In this document: piece by piece, positions 24,941 through 38,190 of the stretch
Layout of the letters: the number at the start of each line of letters is the position of its first letter
How positions within the stretch are numbered: position 1 is the first letter of the stretch
The notes under the pieces: model-generated
Databases searched by the model: none
Seen by the model: only the letters and a program-made list of their open reading frames with translations
Told to the model about the DNA's origin: nothing
NCBI RefSeq assembly: GCF_910591885.1
Contig: NW_025963575.1
Coordinates: 1 to 64,000, forward strand
Source: Bombus terrestris
Lineage: Eukaryota; Arthropoda; Insecta; Hymenoptera; Apidae
Length of the DNA stretch: 64,000 nt
Direction: 5' to 3'
Made by a program: the position numbers and the translations under genes

Positions 24941-27900
24941 CGGCGTCCCACGTTGTCCAACGGTGTCCCACGTTGTCCCACGTTGTCCCACGTTGTCCCA
25001 CGTTGTCCCACGATGTCCCACGTTGTCCCACGTTGTCCCACGTTGTCCCACGTTGTCCCACGTTGTCCCACGGTGTCCAACGATGTCCAACGGTGTCCAA
25101 CGGTGTCCAACGATGTCCAACGGTGTCCAACGGTGTCCCACGGTGTCCAACGGTGTCCAACGGTGTCCCACGGTGTCCAACGGTGTCCCACGTTGTCCCA
25201 CGTTGTCCCACGTTGTCCCACGTTTTCCCACGATGTCCCACGTTGTCCAACGATGTCCAACGGTGTCCCACGTTGTCCCACGTTGTCCTACGTTGTCCCA
25301 CGTTGTCCCACGTTGTCCCACGTTGTCCCACGTTGTCCCACGTTGCCCCACGTTGTCCCACGTTGTCCCACGGTGTCCAACGGTGTCCCACGTTGTCCCA
25401 CGTTGTCCCACGGTGTCCAACGATATCCAACGGTGTCCAACGATGTCCAACGGTGTCCCACGTTGTCCAACGGTGTCCCACGTTGTCCCACGTTGTCCCA
25501 CGTTGTCCCACGATGTCCCACGTTGTCCAACGATGTCCAACGGTGTCCCACGTTGTCCCACGTTGTCCTACGTTGTCCCACGTTGTCCCACGTTGTCCCA
25601 CGTTGTCCCACGTTGTCCCACGTTGTCCCACGTTGTCCCACGTTGTCCCACGTTGTCCCACGTTGTCCCACGTTGTCCCACGTTGTCCCACGTTGTCCCA
25701 CGGTGTCCAACGATGTCCAACGGTGTCCCACGTTGTCCAACGGTGTCCCACGTTGTCCCACGTTGTCCCACGTTGTCCCACGTTGTCCCACGATGTCCCA
25801 CGGTGTCCAACGATGTCCAACGGTGTCCAACGGTGTCCCACGGTGTCCAACGATGTCCAACGGTGTCCAACGGTGTCCCACGGTGTCCAACGGTGTCCCA
25901 CGTTGTCCCACGTTGTCCCACGGTGTCCAACGATGTCCAACGGTGTCCAACGGTGTCCCACGGTGTCCCACGTTGTCCCACGTTGTCCCACGGTGTCCAA
26001 CGATGTCCAACGGTGTCCCACGTTGTCCCACGTTGTCCCACGTTGTCCCACGTTGTCCCACGTTGTCCCACGTTGTCCCACGTTGCCCCCCGGTGTCCAA
26101 CGATGTCCAACGGTGTCCCACGTTGTCCCACGTTGTCCCACGTTGTCCCACGTTGTCCCACGGTGTCCAACGATGTCCAACGGTGTCCAACGATGCCCAA
26201 CGGTGTCCCACGTGGTCCAACGGTGTCCCACGTTGTCCCACGTTGTCCCACGTTGTCCCACGATGTCCCACGTTGTCCCACGTTGTCCCACGTTGTCCCA
26301 CGTTGTCCCACGTTGTCCCACGGTGTCCAACGATGTCCAACGGTGTCCCACGTTGTCCAACGGTGTCCCACGTTGTCCCACGTTGTCCCACGTTGTCCCA
26401 CGTTGTCCCACGATGTCCCACGGTGTCCAACGATGTCCAACGGTGTCCAACGGTGTCCCACGGTGTCCAACGGTGTCCCACGTTGTCCCACGTTGTCCCA
26501 CGTTGTCCCACGTTGTCCCACGTTGTCCTACGTTGTCCCACGTTGTCCCACGTTGTCCCACGTTGTCCCACGTTGTCCCACGTTGTCCCACGGTGTCCAA
26601 CGGTGTCCCACGTTGTCCCACGTTGTCCCACGTTGTCCCACGTTGTCCCACGTTGTCCCACGTTGTCCCACGTTGTCCCACGTTGTCCCACGTTGTCCCA
26701 CGTTGTCCCACGGTGTCCAACGGTGTCCAACGGTATCCAACGGTATCCAACGATGTCCAACGGTGTCCAACGGTGTCCCACGGTGTCCAACGGTGTCCAA
26801 CGGTGTCCCACGGTGTCCAACGGTGTCCCACGGTGTCCCACGTTGTCCCACGTTGTCCCACGGTGTCCAACGATGTCCAACGGTGTCCCACGTTGTCCCA
26901 CGTTGTCCCACGTTGTCCCACGTTGTCCCACGTTGTCCCACGTTGTCCCACGTTGCCCCCCGGTGTCCAACGATGTCCAACGGTGTCCCACGTTGTCCCA
27001 CGTTGTCCCACGTTGTCCCACGTTGTCCCACGGTGTCCAACGATGTCCAACGGTGTCCAACGATGCCCAACGTTGTCCCACGTTGTCCCACGTTGTCCCA
27101 CGTTGTCCCACGTTGTCCCACGTTGTCCCACGTTGTCCCACGTTGTCCAACGATGTCCAACGGTGTCCCACGTTGTCCCACGTTGTCCTACGTTGTCCCA
27201 CGTTGTCCCACGTTGTCCCACGTTGTCCCACGTTGTCCCACGTTGTCCCACGTTGTCCCACGTTGTCCCACGTTGTCCCACGTTGTCCCACGTTGTCCCA
27301 CGTTGTCCCACGTTGTCCCACGATGTCCCACGTTGTCCAACGATGTCCAACGGTGTCCCACGTTGTCCCACGTTGTCCCACGTTGTCCCACGTTGTCCCA
27401 CGGTGTCCAACGATGTCCAACGGTGTCCCACGTTGTCCCACGTTGTCCCACGTTGTCCCACGTTGTCCCACGTTGTCCCACGTTGTCCCACGATGTCCCA
27501 CGTTGTCCCACGTTGTCCCACGTTGTCCCACGTTGTCCCACGTTGTCCCACGTTGTCCCACGTTGTCCCACGTTGCCCAACGGTGTCCCACGTTGTCCCA
27601 CGTTGTCCCACGTTGTCCCACGTTGTCCCACGTTGTCCCACGTTGTCCCACGTTGCCCCCCGGTGACCAACGATGTCCAACGGTGTCCCACGTTGTCCCA
27701 CGTTGTCCCACGTTGTCCCACGTTGTCCCACGGTGTCCAACGATGTCCAACGGTGTCCCACGTTGTCCCACGTTGTCCCACGTTGTCCCACGTTGTCCCA
27801 CGTTGTCCCACGTTGTCCCACGGTGTCCAACGGTGTCCAACGATGTCCCACGTTGTCCCACGTTGTCCCACGTTGTCCCACGTTGTCCCACGATGTCCCA

Positions 27901-30900
27901 CGTTGTCCCACGTTGTCCCACGTTGTCCCACGTTGTCCCACGTTGTCCCACGTTGTCCCACGTTGTCCCACGGTGTCCAACGATGTCCCACGGTGTCCCA
28001 CGTTGTCCCACGTTGTCCCACGGTGTCCAACGATGTCCAACGGTGTCCCACGTTGTCCCACGTTGTCCCACGATGTCCCACGTTGTCCAACGATGTCCAA
28101 CGGTGTCCCACGTTGTCCCACGTTGTCCTACGTTGTCCCACGTTGTCCCACGTTGTCCCACGTTGTCCCACGTTGTCCCACGTTGTCCCACGGTGTCCAA
28201 TGGTGTCCCACGTTCTCCCACGTTGTCCCACGGTGTCCAACGATGTCCAACGGTGTCCAACGGTGTCCCACGGTGTCCAACGATGTCCAACGGTGTCCCA
28301 CGTTGTCCCACGTTGTCCCACGTTGTCCCACGTTGTCCCACGTTGTCCCACGTTGTCCCACGTTGTCCCACGTTGTCCCACGTTGTCCCACGTTGTCCCA
28401 CGTTGTCCCACGTTGTCCCACGGTGTCCAACGGTGTCCAACGATGTCCAACGGTGTCCAACGGTGTCCCACGATGTCCACCGATGTCCAACGGTGTCCAA
28501 CGGTGTCCAACGGTGTCCAACGGTGTCCCACGTTGTCCCACGTTGTCCCACGGTGTCCAACGATGTCCAACGGTGTCCCACGTTGTCCCACGTTGTCCCA
28601 CGGTGTCCAACGGTGTCCAACGATGTCCCACGTTGTCCCACGTTGTCCCACGTTGTCCCACGTTGTCCCACGATGTCCCACGTTGTCCCACGTTGTCCCA
28701 CGTTGTCCCACGTTGTCCCACGTTGTCCCACGTTGTCCCACGTTGTCCCACGTTGTCCCACGGTGTCCAACGGTGTCCAACGATGTCCCACGTTGTCCAA
28801 CGTTGTCCCACGGTGTCCCACGTTGTCCCACGTTGTCCCACGTTGTCCCACGTTGTCCCACGTTGTCCCACGGTGTCCAACGGTGTCCAACGGTGTCCCA
28901 CGTTGTCCCACGTTGTCCCACGTTGTCCCACGTTGTTCCATGGTTTCCCACGTTGTCCCACGTTGTCCCACGTTGTCCCACGTTGTCCCACGTTGTCCAA
29001 CGGTGTCCCACGTTGTCCCACGTTGTCCCACGTTGCCCCCCGGTGTCCAACGATGTCCAACGGTGTCCCACGTTGTCCCACGTTGTCCCACGTTGTCCCA
29101 CGTTGTCCCACGGTGTCCAACGATGTCCAACGGTGTCCAACGTTGCCCCACGGCGTCCCACGTTGTCCAACGGTGTCCCACGTTGTCCCACGTTGTCCCA
29201 CGTTGTCCCACGATGTCCCACGTTGTCCCACGTTGTCCCACGTTGTCCCACGTTGTCCCACGTTGTCCCACGGTGTCCAACGATGTCCAACGGTGTCCAA
29301 CGGTGTCCAACGATGTCCAACGGTGTCCAACGGTGTCCCACGGTGTCCAACGGTGTCCAACGGTGTCCCACGGTGTCCAACGGTGTCCCACGTTGTCCCA
29401 CGTTGTCCCACGTTGTCCCACGTTTTCCCACGATGTCCCACGTTGTCCAACGATGTCCAACGGTGTCCCACGTTGTCCCACGTTGTCCTACGTTGTCCCA
29501 CGTTGTCCCACGTTGTCCCACGTTGTCCCACGTTGTCCCACGTTGCCCCACGTTGTCCCACGTTGTCCCACGGTGTCCAACGGTGTCCCACGTTGTCCCA
29601 CGTTGTCCCACGGTGTCCAACGATATCCAACGGTGTCCAACGATGTCCAACGGTGTCCCACGTTGTCCAACGGTGTCCCACGTTGTCCCACGTTGTCCCA
29701 CGTTGTCCCACGATGTCCCACGTTGTCCAACGATGTCCAACGGTGTCCCACGTTGTCCCACGTTGTCCCACGTTGTCCCACGTTGTTCCACGTTGTCCCA
29801 CGTTGTCCCACGTTGTCCCACGTTGTCCCACGTTGTCCCACGATGTCCCACGTTGTCCCACGTTGTCCCACGTTGTCCCACGTTGTCCCACGTTGTCCCA
29901 CGGTGTCCAACGATGTCCAACGGTGTCCCACGTTGTCCAACGGTGTCCCACGTTGTCCCACGTTGTCCCACGTTGTCCCACGTTGTCCCACGATGTCCCA
30001 CGGTGTCCAACGATGTCCAACGGTGTCCAACGGTGTCCCACGGTGTCCAACGATGTCCAACGGTGTCCAACGGTGTCCCACGGTGTCCAACGGTGTCCCA
30101 CGTTGTCCCACGTTGTCCCACGGTGTCCAACGATGTCCAACGGTGTCCAACGGTGTCCCACGGTGTCCCACGTTGTCCCACGTTGTCCCACGGTGTCCAA
30201 CGATGTCCAACGGTGTCCCACGTTGTCCCACGTTGTCCCACGTTGTCCCACGTTGTCCCACGTTGTCCCACGTTGTCCCACGTTGCCCCCCGGTGTCCAA
30301 CGATGTCCAACGGTGTCCCACGTTGTCCCACGTTGTCCCACGTTGTCCCACGTTGTCCCACGGTGTCCAACGATGTCCAACGGTGTCCAACGATGCCCAA
30401 CGGTGTCCCACGTTGTCCAACGGTGTCCCACGTTGTCCCACGTTGTCCCACGTTGTCCCACGATGTCCCACGTTGTCCCACGTTGTCCCACGTTGTCCCA
30501 CGTTGTCCCACGTTGTCCCACGGTGTCCAACGATGTCCAACGGTGTCCCACGTTGTCCAACGGTGTCCCACGTTGTCCCACGTTGTCCCACGTTGTCCCA
30601 CGTTGTCCCACGATGTCCCACGGTGTCCAACGATGTCCAACGGTGTCCAACGGTGTCCCACGGTGTCCCACGTTGTCCTACGTTGTCCCACGTTGTCCCA
30701 CGTTGTCCCACGTTGTCCCACGTTGTCCAACGTTGTCCCACGGTGTCCAACGGTGTCCCACGTTGTCCCACGTTGTCCCACGTTGTCCCACGTTGTCCCA
30801 CGTTGTCCCACGTTGTCCCACGTTGTCCCACGTTGTCCCACGATGTCCCACGTTGTCCCACGTTGTCCCACGTTGTCCCACGTTGTCCCACGTTGTCCCA

Positions 30901-31040
30901 CGGTGTCCAACGATGTCCAACGGTGTCCCACGTTGTCCCACGTTGTCCCACGTTGTCCCACGATGTCCCACGTTGTCCCACGTTGTCCCACGTTGTCCCA
31001 CGTTGTCCCACGTTGTCCAACGGTGTCCAACGATGCCCAA
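24941..31040. repeat. Long higher-order repeat, copy A (6.1 kb)
   Basis: Rare monomers cggcgtccca (24941), cgttttccca (25221), cgttgcccca (25341), cggtgaccaa (27661), tggtgtccca-cgttctccca (28201) and cgttgttcca-tggtttccca (28931) all have partners exactly 6,100 bp to the right. The match ends near 30.93 kb, so almost one whole period is covered. Within the copy, 25221 and 29421 are themselves 4,200 bp apart with similar surroundings, so the unit is internally duplicated. Confidence 0.85.
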
Positions 31041-34000
31041 CGGCGTCCCACGTTGTCCAACGGTGTCCCACGTTGTCCCACGTTGTCCCACGTTGTCCCA
31101 CGTTGTCCCACGATGTCCCACGTTGTCCCACGTTGTCCCACGTTGTCCCACGTTGTCCCACGTTGTCCCACGGTGTCCAACGATGTCCAACGGTGTCCAA
31201 CGGTGTCCAACGATGTCCAACGGTGTCCAACGGTGTCCCACGGTGTCCAACGGTGTCCAACGGTGTCCCACGGTGTCCAACGGTGTCCCACGTTGTCCCA
31301 CGTTGTCCCACGTTGTCCCACGTTTTCCCACGATGTCCCACGTTGTCCAACGATGTCCAACGGTGTCCCACGTTGTCCCACGTTGTCCTACGTTGTCCCA
31401 CGTTGTCCCACGTTGTCCCACGTTGTCCCACGTTGTCCCACGTTGCCCCACGTTGTCCCACGTTGTCCCACGGTGTCCAACGGTGTCCCACGTTGTCCCA
31501 CGTTGTCCCACGGTGTCCAACGATATCCAACGGTGTCCAACGATGTCCAACGGTGTCCCACGTTGTCCAACGGTGTCCCACGTTGTCCCACGTTGTCCCA
31601 CGTTGTCCCACGATGTCCCACGTTGTCCAACGATGTCCAACGGTGTCCCACGTTGTCCCACGTTGTCCTACGTTGTCCCACGTTGTCCCACGTTGTCCCA
31701 CGTTGTCCCACGTTGTCCCACGTTGTCCCACGTTGTCCCACGATGTCCCACGTTGTCCCACGTTGTCCCACGTTGTCCCACGTTGTCCCACGTTGTCCCA
31801 CGGTGTCCAACGATGTCCAACGGTGTCCCACGTTGTCCAACGGTGTCCCACGTTGTCCCACGTTGTCCCACGTTGTCCCACGTTGTCCCACGATGTCCCA
31901 CGGTGTCCAACGATGTCCAACGGTGTCCAACGGTGTCCCACGGTGTCCAACGATGTCCAACGGTGTCCAACGGTGTCCCACGGTGTCCAACGGTGTCCCA
32001 CGTTGTCCCACGTTGTCCCACGGTGTCCAACGATGTCCAACGGTGTCCAACGGTGTCCCACGGTGTCCCACGTTGTCCCACGTTGTCCCACGGTGTCCAA
32101 CGATGTCCAACGGTGTCCCACGTTGTCCCACGTTGTCCCACGTTGTCCCACGTTGTCCCACGTTGTCCCACGTTGTCCCACGTTGCCCCCCGGTGTCCAA
32201 CGATGTCCAACGGTGTCCCACGTTGTCCCACGTTGTCCCACGTTGTCCCACGTTGTCCCACGGTGTCCAACGATGTCCAACGGTGTCCAACGATGCCCAA
32301 CGGTGTCCCACGTTGTCCAACGGTGTCCCACGTTGTCCCACGTTGTCCCACGTTGTCCCACGATGTCCCACGTTGTCCCACGTTGTCCCACGTTGTCCCA
32401 CGTTGTCCCACGTTGTCCCACGGTGTCCAACGATGTCCAACGGTGTCCCACGTTGTCCAACGGTGTCCCACGTTGTCCCACGTTGTCCCACGTTGTCCCA
32501 CGTTGTCCCACGATGTCCCACGGTGTCCAACGATGTCCAACGGTGTCCAACGGTGTCCCACGGTGTCCAACGGTGTCCCACGTTGTCCCACGTTGTCCCA
32601 CGTTGTCCCACGTTGTCCCACGTTGTCCTACGTTGTCCCACGTTGTCCCACGTTGTCCCACGTTGTCCCACGTTGTCCCACGTTGTCCCACGGTGTCCAA
32701 CGGTGTCCCACGTTGTCCCACGTTGTCCCACGTTGTCCCACGTTGTCCCACGTTGTCCCACGTTGTCCCACGTTGTCCCACGTTGTCCCACGTTGTCCCA
32801 CGTTGTCCCACGGTGTCCAACGGTGTCCAACGGTGTCCAACGGTGTCCAACGATGTCCAACGGTGTCCAACGGTGTCCCACGGTGTCCAACGGTGTCCAA
32901 CGGTGTCCCACGGTGTCCAACGGTGTCCCACGGTGTCCCACGTTGTCCCACGTTGTCCCACGGTGTCCAACGATGTCCAACGGTGTCCCACGTTGTCCCA
33001 CGTTGTCCCACGTTGTCCCACGTTGTCCCACGTTGTCCCACGTTGTCCCACGTTGCCCCCCGGTGTCCAACGATGTCCAACGGTGTCCCACGTTGTCCCA
33101 CGTTGTCCCACGTTGTCCCACGTTGTCCCACGGTGTCCAACGATGTCCAACGGTGTCCAACGATGCCCAACGTTGTCCCACGTTGTCCCACGTTGTCCCA
33201 CGTTGTCCCACGTTGTCCCACGTTGTCCCACGATGTCCCACGTTGTCCAACGATGTCCAACGGTGTCCCACGTTGTCCCACGTTGTCCTACGTTGTCCCA
33301 CGTTGTCCCACGTTGTCCCACGTTGTCCCACGTTGTCCCACGTTGTCCCACGTTGTCCCACGTTGTCCCACGTTGTCCCACGTTGTCCCACGTTGTCCCA
33401 CGTTGTCCCACGTTGTCCCACGATGTCCCACGTTGTCCAACGATGTCCAACGGTGTCCCACGTTGTCCCACGTTGTCCCACGTTGTCCCACGTTGTCCCA
33501 CGGTGTCCAACGATGTCCAACGGTGTCCCACGTTGTCCCACGTTGTCCCACGTTGTCCCACGTTGTCCCACGTTGTCCCACGTTGTCCCACGTTGTCCCA
33601 CGTTGTCCCACGTTGTCCCACGTTGTCCCACGTTGTCCCACGTTGTCCCACGTTGTCCCACGTTGTCCCACGTTGCCCAACGGTGTCCCACGTTGTCCCA
33701 CGTTGTCCCACGTTGTCCCACGTTGTCCCACGTTGTCCCACGTTGTCCCACGTTGCCCCCCGGTGACCAACGATGTCCAACGGTGTCCCACGTTGTCCCA
33801 CGTTGTCCCACGTTGTCCCACGTTGTCCCACGGTGTCCAACGATGTCCAACGGTGTCCCACGTTGTCCCACGTTGTCCCACGTTGTCCCACGTTGTCCCA
33901 CGTTGTCCCACGTTGTCCCACGGTGTCCAACGGTGTCCAACGATGTCCCACGTTGTCCCACGTTGTCCCACGTTGTCCCACGTTGTCCCACGATGTCCCA

Positions 34001-37000
34001 CGTTGTCCCACGTTGTCCCACGTTGTCCCACGTTGTCCCACGTTGTCCCACGTTGTCCCACGTTGTCCCACGGTGTCCAACGATGTCCCACGGTGTCCCA
34101 CGTTGTCCCACGTTGTCCCACGGTGTCCAACGATGTCCAACGGTGTCCCACGTTGTCCCACGTTGTCCCACGATGTCCCACGTTGTCCAACGATGTCCAA
34201 CGGTGTCCCACGTTGTCCCACGTTGTCCTACGTTGTCCCACGTTGTCCCACGTTGTCCCACGTTGTCCCACGTTGTCCCACGTTGTCCCACGGTGTCCAA
34301 TGGTGTCCCACGTTCTCCCACGTTGTCCCACGGTGTCCAACGATGTCCAACGGTGTCCAACGGTGTCCCACGGTGTCCAACGATGTCCAACGGTGTCCCA
34401 CGTTGTCCCACGTTGTCCCACGTTGTCCCACGTTGTCCCACGTTGTCCCACGTTGTCCCACGTTGTCCCACGTTGTCCCACGTTGTCCCACGTTGTCCCA
34501 CGTTGTCCCACGTTGTCCCACGGTGTCCAACGGTGTCCAACGATGTCCAACGGTGTCCAACGGTGTCCCACGATGTCCACCGATGTCCAACGGTGTCCAA
34601 CGGTGTCCAACGGTGTCCAACGGTGTCCCACGTTGTCCCACGTTGTCCCACGGTGTCCAACGATGTCCAACGGTGTCCCACGTTGTCCCACGTTGTCCCA
34701 CGGTGTCCAACGGTGTCCAACGATGTCCCACGTTGTCCCACGTTGTCCCACGTTGTCCCACGTTGTCCCACGATGTCCCACGTTGTCCCACGTTGTCCCA
34801 CGTTGTCCCACGTTGTCCCACGTTGTCCCACGTTGTCCCACGTTGTCCCACGTTGTCCCACGGTGTCCAACGGTGTCCAACGATGTCCCACGTTGTCCAA
34901 CGATGTCCAACGGTGTCCCACGTTGTCCCACGTTGTCCCACGTTGTCCCACGTTGTCCCACGTTGTCCCACGGTGTCCAACGGTGTCCAACGGTGTCCCA
35001 CGTTGTCCCACGTTGTCCCACGTTGTCCCACGTTGTTCCATGGTTTCCCACGTTGTCCCACGTTGTCCCACGTTGTCCCACGTTGTCCCACGTTGTCCCA
35101 CGGTGTCCCACGTTGTCCCACGTTGTCCCACGTTGCCCCCCGGTGTCCAACGATGTCCAACGGTGTCCCACGTTGTCCCACGTTGTCCCACGTTGTCCCA
35201 CGTTGTCCCACGGTGTCCAACGATGTCCAACGGTGTCCAACGATGCCCAACGGCGTCCCACGTTGTCCAACGGTGTCCCACGTTGTCCCACGTTGTCCCA
35301 CGTTGTCCCACGATGTCCCACGTTGTCCCACGTTGTCCCACGTTGTCCCACGTTGTCCCACGTTGTCCCACGGTGTCCAACGATGTCCAACGGTGTCCAA
35401 CGGTGTCCAACGATGTCCAACGGTGTCCAACGGTGTCCCACGGTGTCCAACGGTGTCCAACGGTGTCCCACGGTGTCCAACGGTGTCCCACGTTGTCCCA
35501 CGTTGTCCCACGTTGTCCCACGTTTTCCCACGATGTCCCACGTTGTCCAACGATGTCCAACGGTGTCCCACGTTGTCCCACGTTGTCCTACGTTGTCCCA
35601 CGTTGTCCCACGTTGTCCCACGTTGTCCCACGTTTTCCCACGTTGCCCCACGTTGTCCCACGTTGTCCCACGGTGTCCAACGGTGTCCCACGTTGTCCCA
35701 CGTTGTCCCACGGTGTCCAACGATATCCAACGGTGTCCAACGATGTCCAACGGTGTCCCACGTTGTCCAACGGTGTCCCACGTTGTCCCACGTTGTCCCA
35801 CGTTGTCCCACGATGTCCCACGTTGTCCAACGATGTCCAACGGTGTCCCACGTTGTCCCACGTTGTCCTACGTTGTCCCACGTTGTTCCACGTTGTCCCA
35901 CGTTGTCCCACGTTGTCCCACGTTGTCCCACGTTGTCCCACGATGTCCCACGTTGTCCCACGTTGTCCCACGTTGTCCCACGTTGTCCCACGTTGTCCCA
36001 CGGTGTCCAACGATGTCCAACGGTGTCCCACGTTGTCCAACGGTGTCCCACGTTGTCCCACGTTGTCCCACGTTGTCCCACGTTGTCCCACGATGTCCCA
36101 CGGTGTCCAACGATGTCCAACGGTGTCCAACGGTGTCCCACGGTGTCCAACGATGTCCAACGGTGTCCAACGGTGTCCCACGGTGTCCAACGGTGTCCCA
36201 CGTTGTCCCACGTTGTCCCACGGTGTCCAACGATGTCCAACGGTGTCCAACGGTGTCCCACGGTGTCCCACGTTGTCCCACGTTGTCCCACGGTGTCCAA
36301 CGATGTCCAACGGTGTCCCACGTTGTCCCACGTTGTCCCACGTTGTCCCACGTTGTCCCACGTTGTCCCACGTTGTCCCACGTTGCCCCCCGGTGTCCAA
36401 CGATGTCCAACGGTGTCCCACGTTGTCCCACGTTGTCCCACGTTGTCCCACGTTGTCCCACGGTGTCCAACGATGTCCAACGGTGTCCAACGATGCCCAA
36501 CGGTGTCCCACGTTGTCCAACGGTGTCCCACGTTGTCCCACGTTGTCCCACGTTGTCCCACGATGTCCCACGTTGTCCCACGTTGTCCCACGTTGTCCCA
36601 CGTTGTCCCACGTTGTCCCACGGTGTCCAACGATGTCCAACGGTGTCCCACGTTGTCCAACGGTGTCCCACGTTGTCCCACGTTGTCCCACGTTGTCCCA
36701 CGTTGTCCCACGATGTCCCACGGTGTCCAACGATGTCCAACGGTGTCCAACGGTGTCCCACGGTGTCCCACGTTGTCCTACGTTGTCCCACGTTGTCCCA
36801 CGTTGTCCCACGTTGTCCCACGTTGTCCAACGTTGTCCCACGGTGTCCAACGGTGTCCCACGTTGTCCCACGTTGTCCCACGTTGTCCCACGTTGTCCCA
36901 CGTTGTCCCACGTTGTCCCACGTTGTCCCACGTTGTCCCACGATGTCCCACGTTGTCCCACGTTGTCCCACGTTGTCCCACGTTGTCCCACGTTGTCCCA

Positions 37001-37030
37001 CGGTGTCCAACGATGTCCAACGGTGTCCCA
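31041..37030. repeat. Long higher-order repeat, copy B (6.1 kb)
   Basis: This copy has the same marker order as copy A (31041, 31321, 31441, 33761, 34301, 35031). Differences from A are scattered single bases, for example cggtatccaa at 26731 and 26741 in A where the B and C lineage has fewer such units. The right part pairs with copy C at an offset of 6,390 bp. Confidence 0.85.
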
Positions 37031-38190
37031 CGTTGTCCAACGGTGTCCCACGTTGTCCCACGTTGTCCCACGTTGTCCCACGTTGTCCCACGATGTCCCA
37101 CGGTGTCCCACGTTGTCCCACGTTGTCCCACGTTGTCCCACGTTGTCCCACGTTGTCCCACGTTGTCCCACGTTGTCCCACGTTGTCCCACGTTGTCCCA
37201 CGTTGTCCCACGTTGTCCCACGGTGTCCAACGGTGTCCCACGTTGTCCCACGTTGTCCCACGTTGTCCCACGTTGTCCCACGTTGTCCCACGTTGTCCCA
37301 CGTTGTCCCACGTTGTCCCACGTTGTCCCACGTTGTCCCACGGTGTCCAACGGTGTCCAACGGTATCCAACGGTGTCCAACGATGTCCAACGGTGTCCAA
37401 CGGTGTCCCACGGTGTCCAACGGTGTCCAACGGTGTCCCACGGTGTCCAACGGTGTCCCACGTTGTCCCACGTTGTCCCACGTTGTCCCACGTTGTCCCA
37501 CGATGTCCCACGTTGTCCAACGATGTCCAACGGTGTCCCACGTTGTCCCACGTTGTCCTACGTTGTCCCACGTTGTCCCACGTTGTCCCACGTTGTCCCA
37601 CGTTGTCCCACGTTGTCCCACGGTGTCCAACGGTGTCCCACGTTGTCCCACGTTGTCCCACGGTGTCCAACGATATCCAACGGTGTCCAACGATGTCCAA
37701 CGGTGTCCCACGTTGTCCAACGGTGTCCCACGTTGTCCCACGTTGTCCCACGTTGTCCCACGATGTCCCACGTTGTCCAACGATGTCCAACGGTGTCCCA
37801 CGTTGTCCCACGTTGTCCTACGTTGTCCCACGTTGTCCCACGTTGTCCCACGTTGTCCCACGTTGTCCCACGGTGTCCAACGATGTCCAACGGTGTCCAA
37901 CGGTGTCCCACGGTGTCCAACGGTGTCCCACGTTGTCCCACGTTGTCCCACGTTGTCCCACGTTGTCCCACGGTGTCCCACGTTGTCCCACGTTGTCCCA
38001 CGGTGTCCAACGATGTCCAACGGTGCCCAACGGTGTCCCACGGTGTCCAACTGTGTCCCACGGTGTCCCACGTTGTCCCACGTTGTCCCACGTTGTCCCA
38101 CGTTGTCTCACGTTGTCCAACGATGTCCAACGGTGTCCCACGTTGTCCCACGTTGTCCCACGTTGTCCCACGTTGTCCCACGTTGTCCCA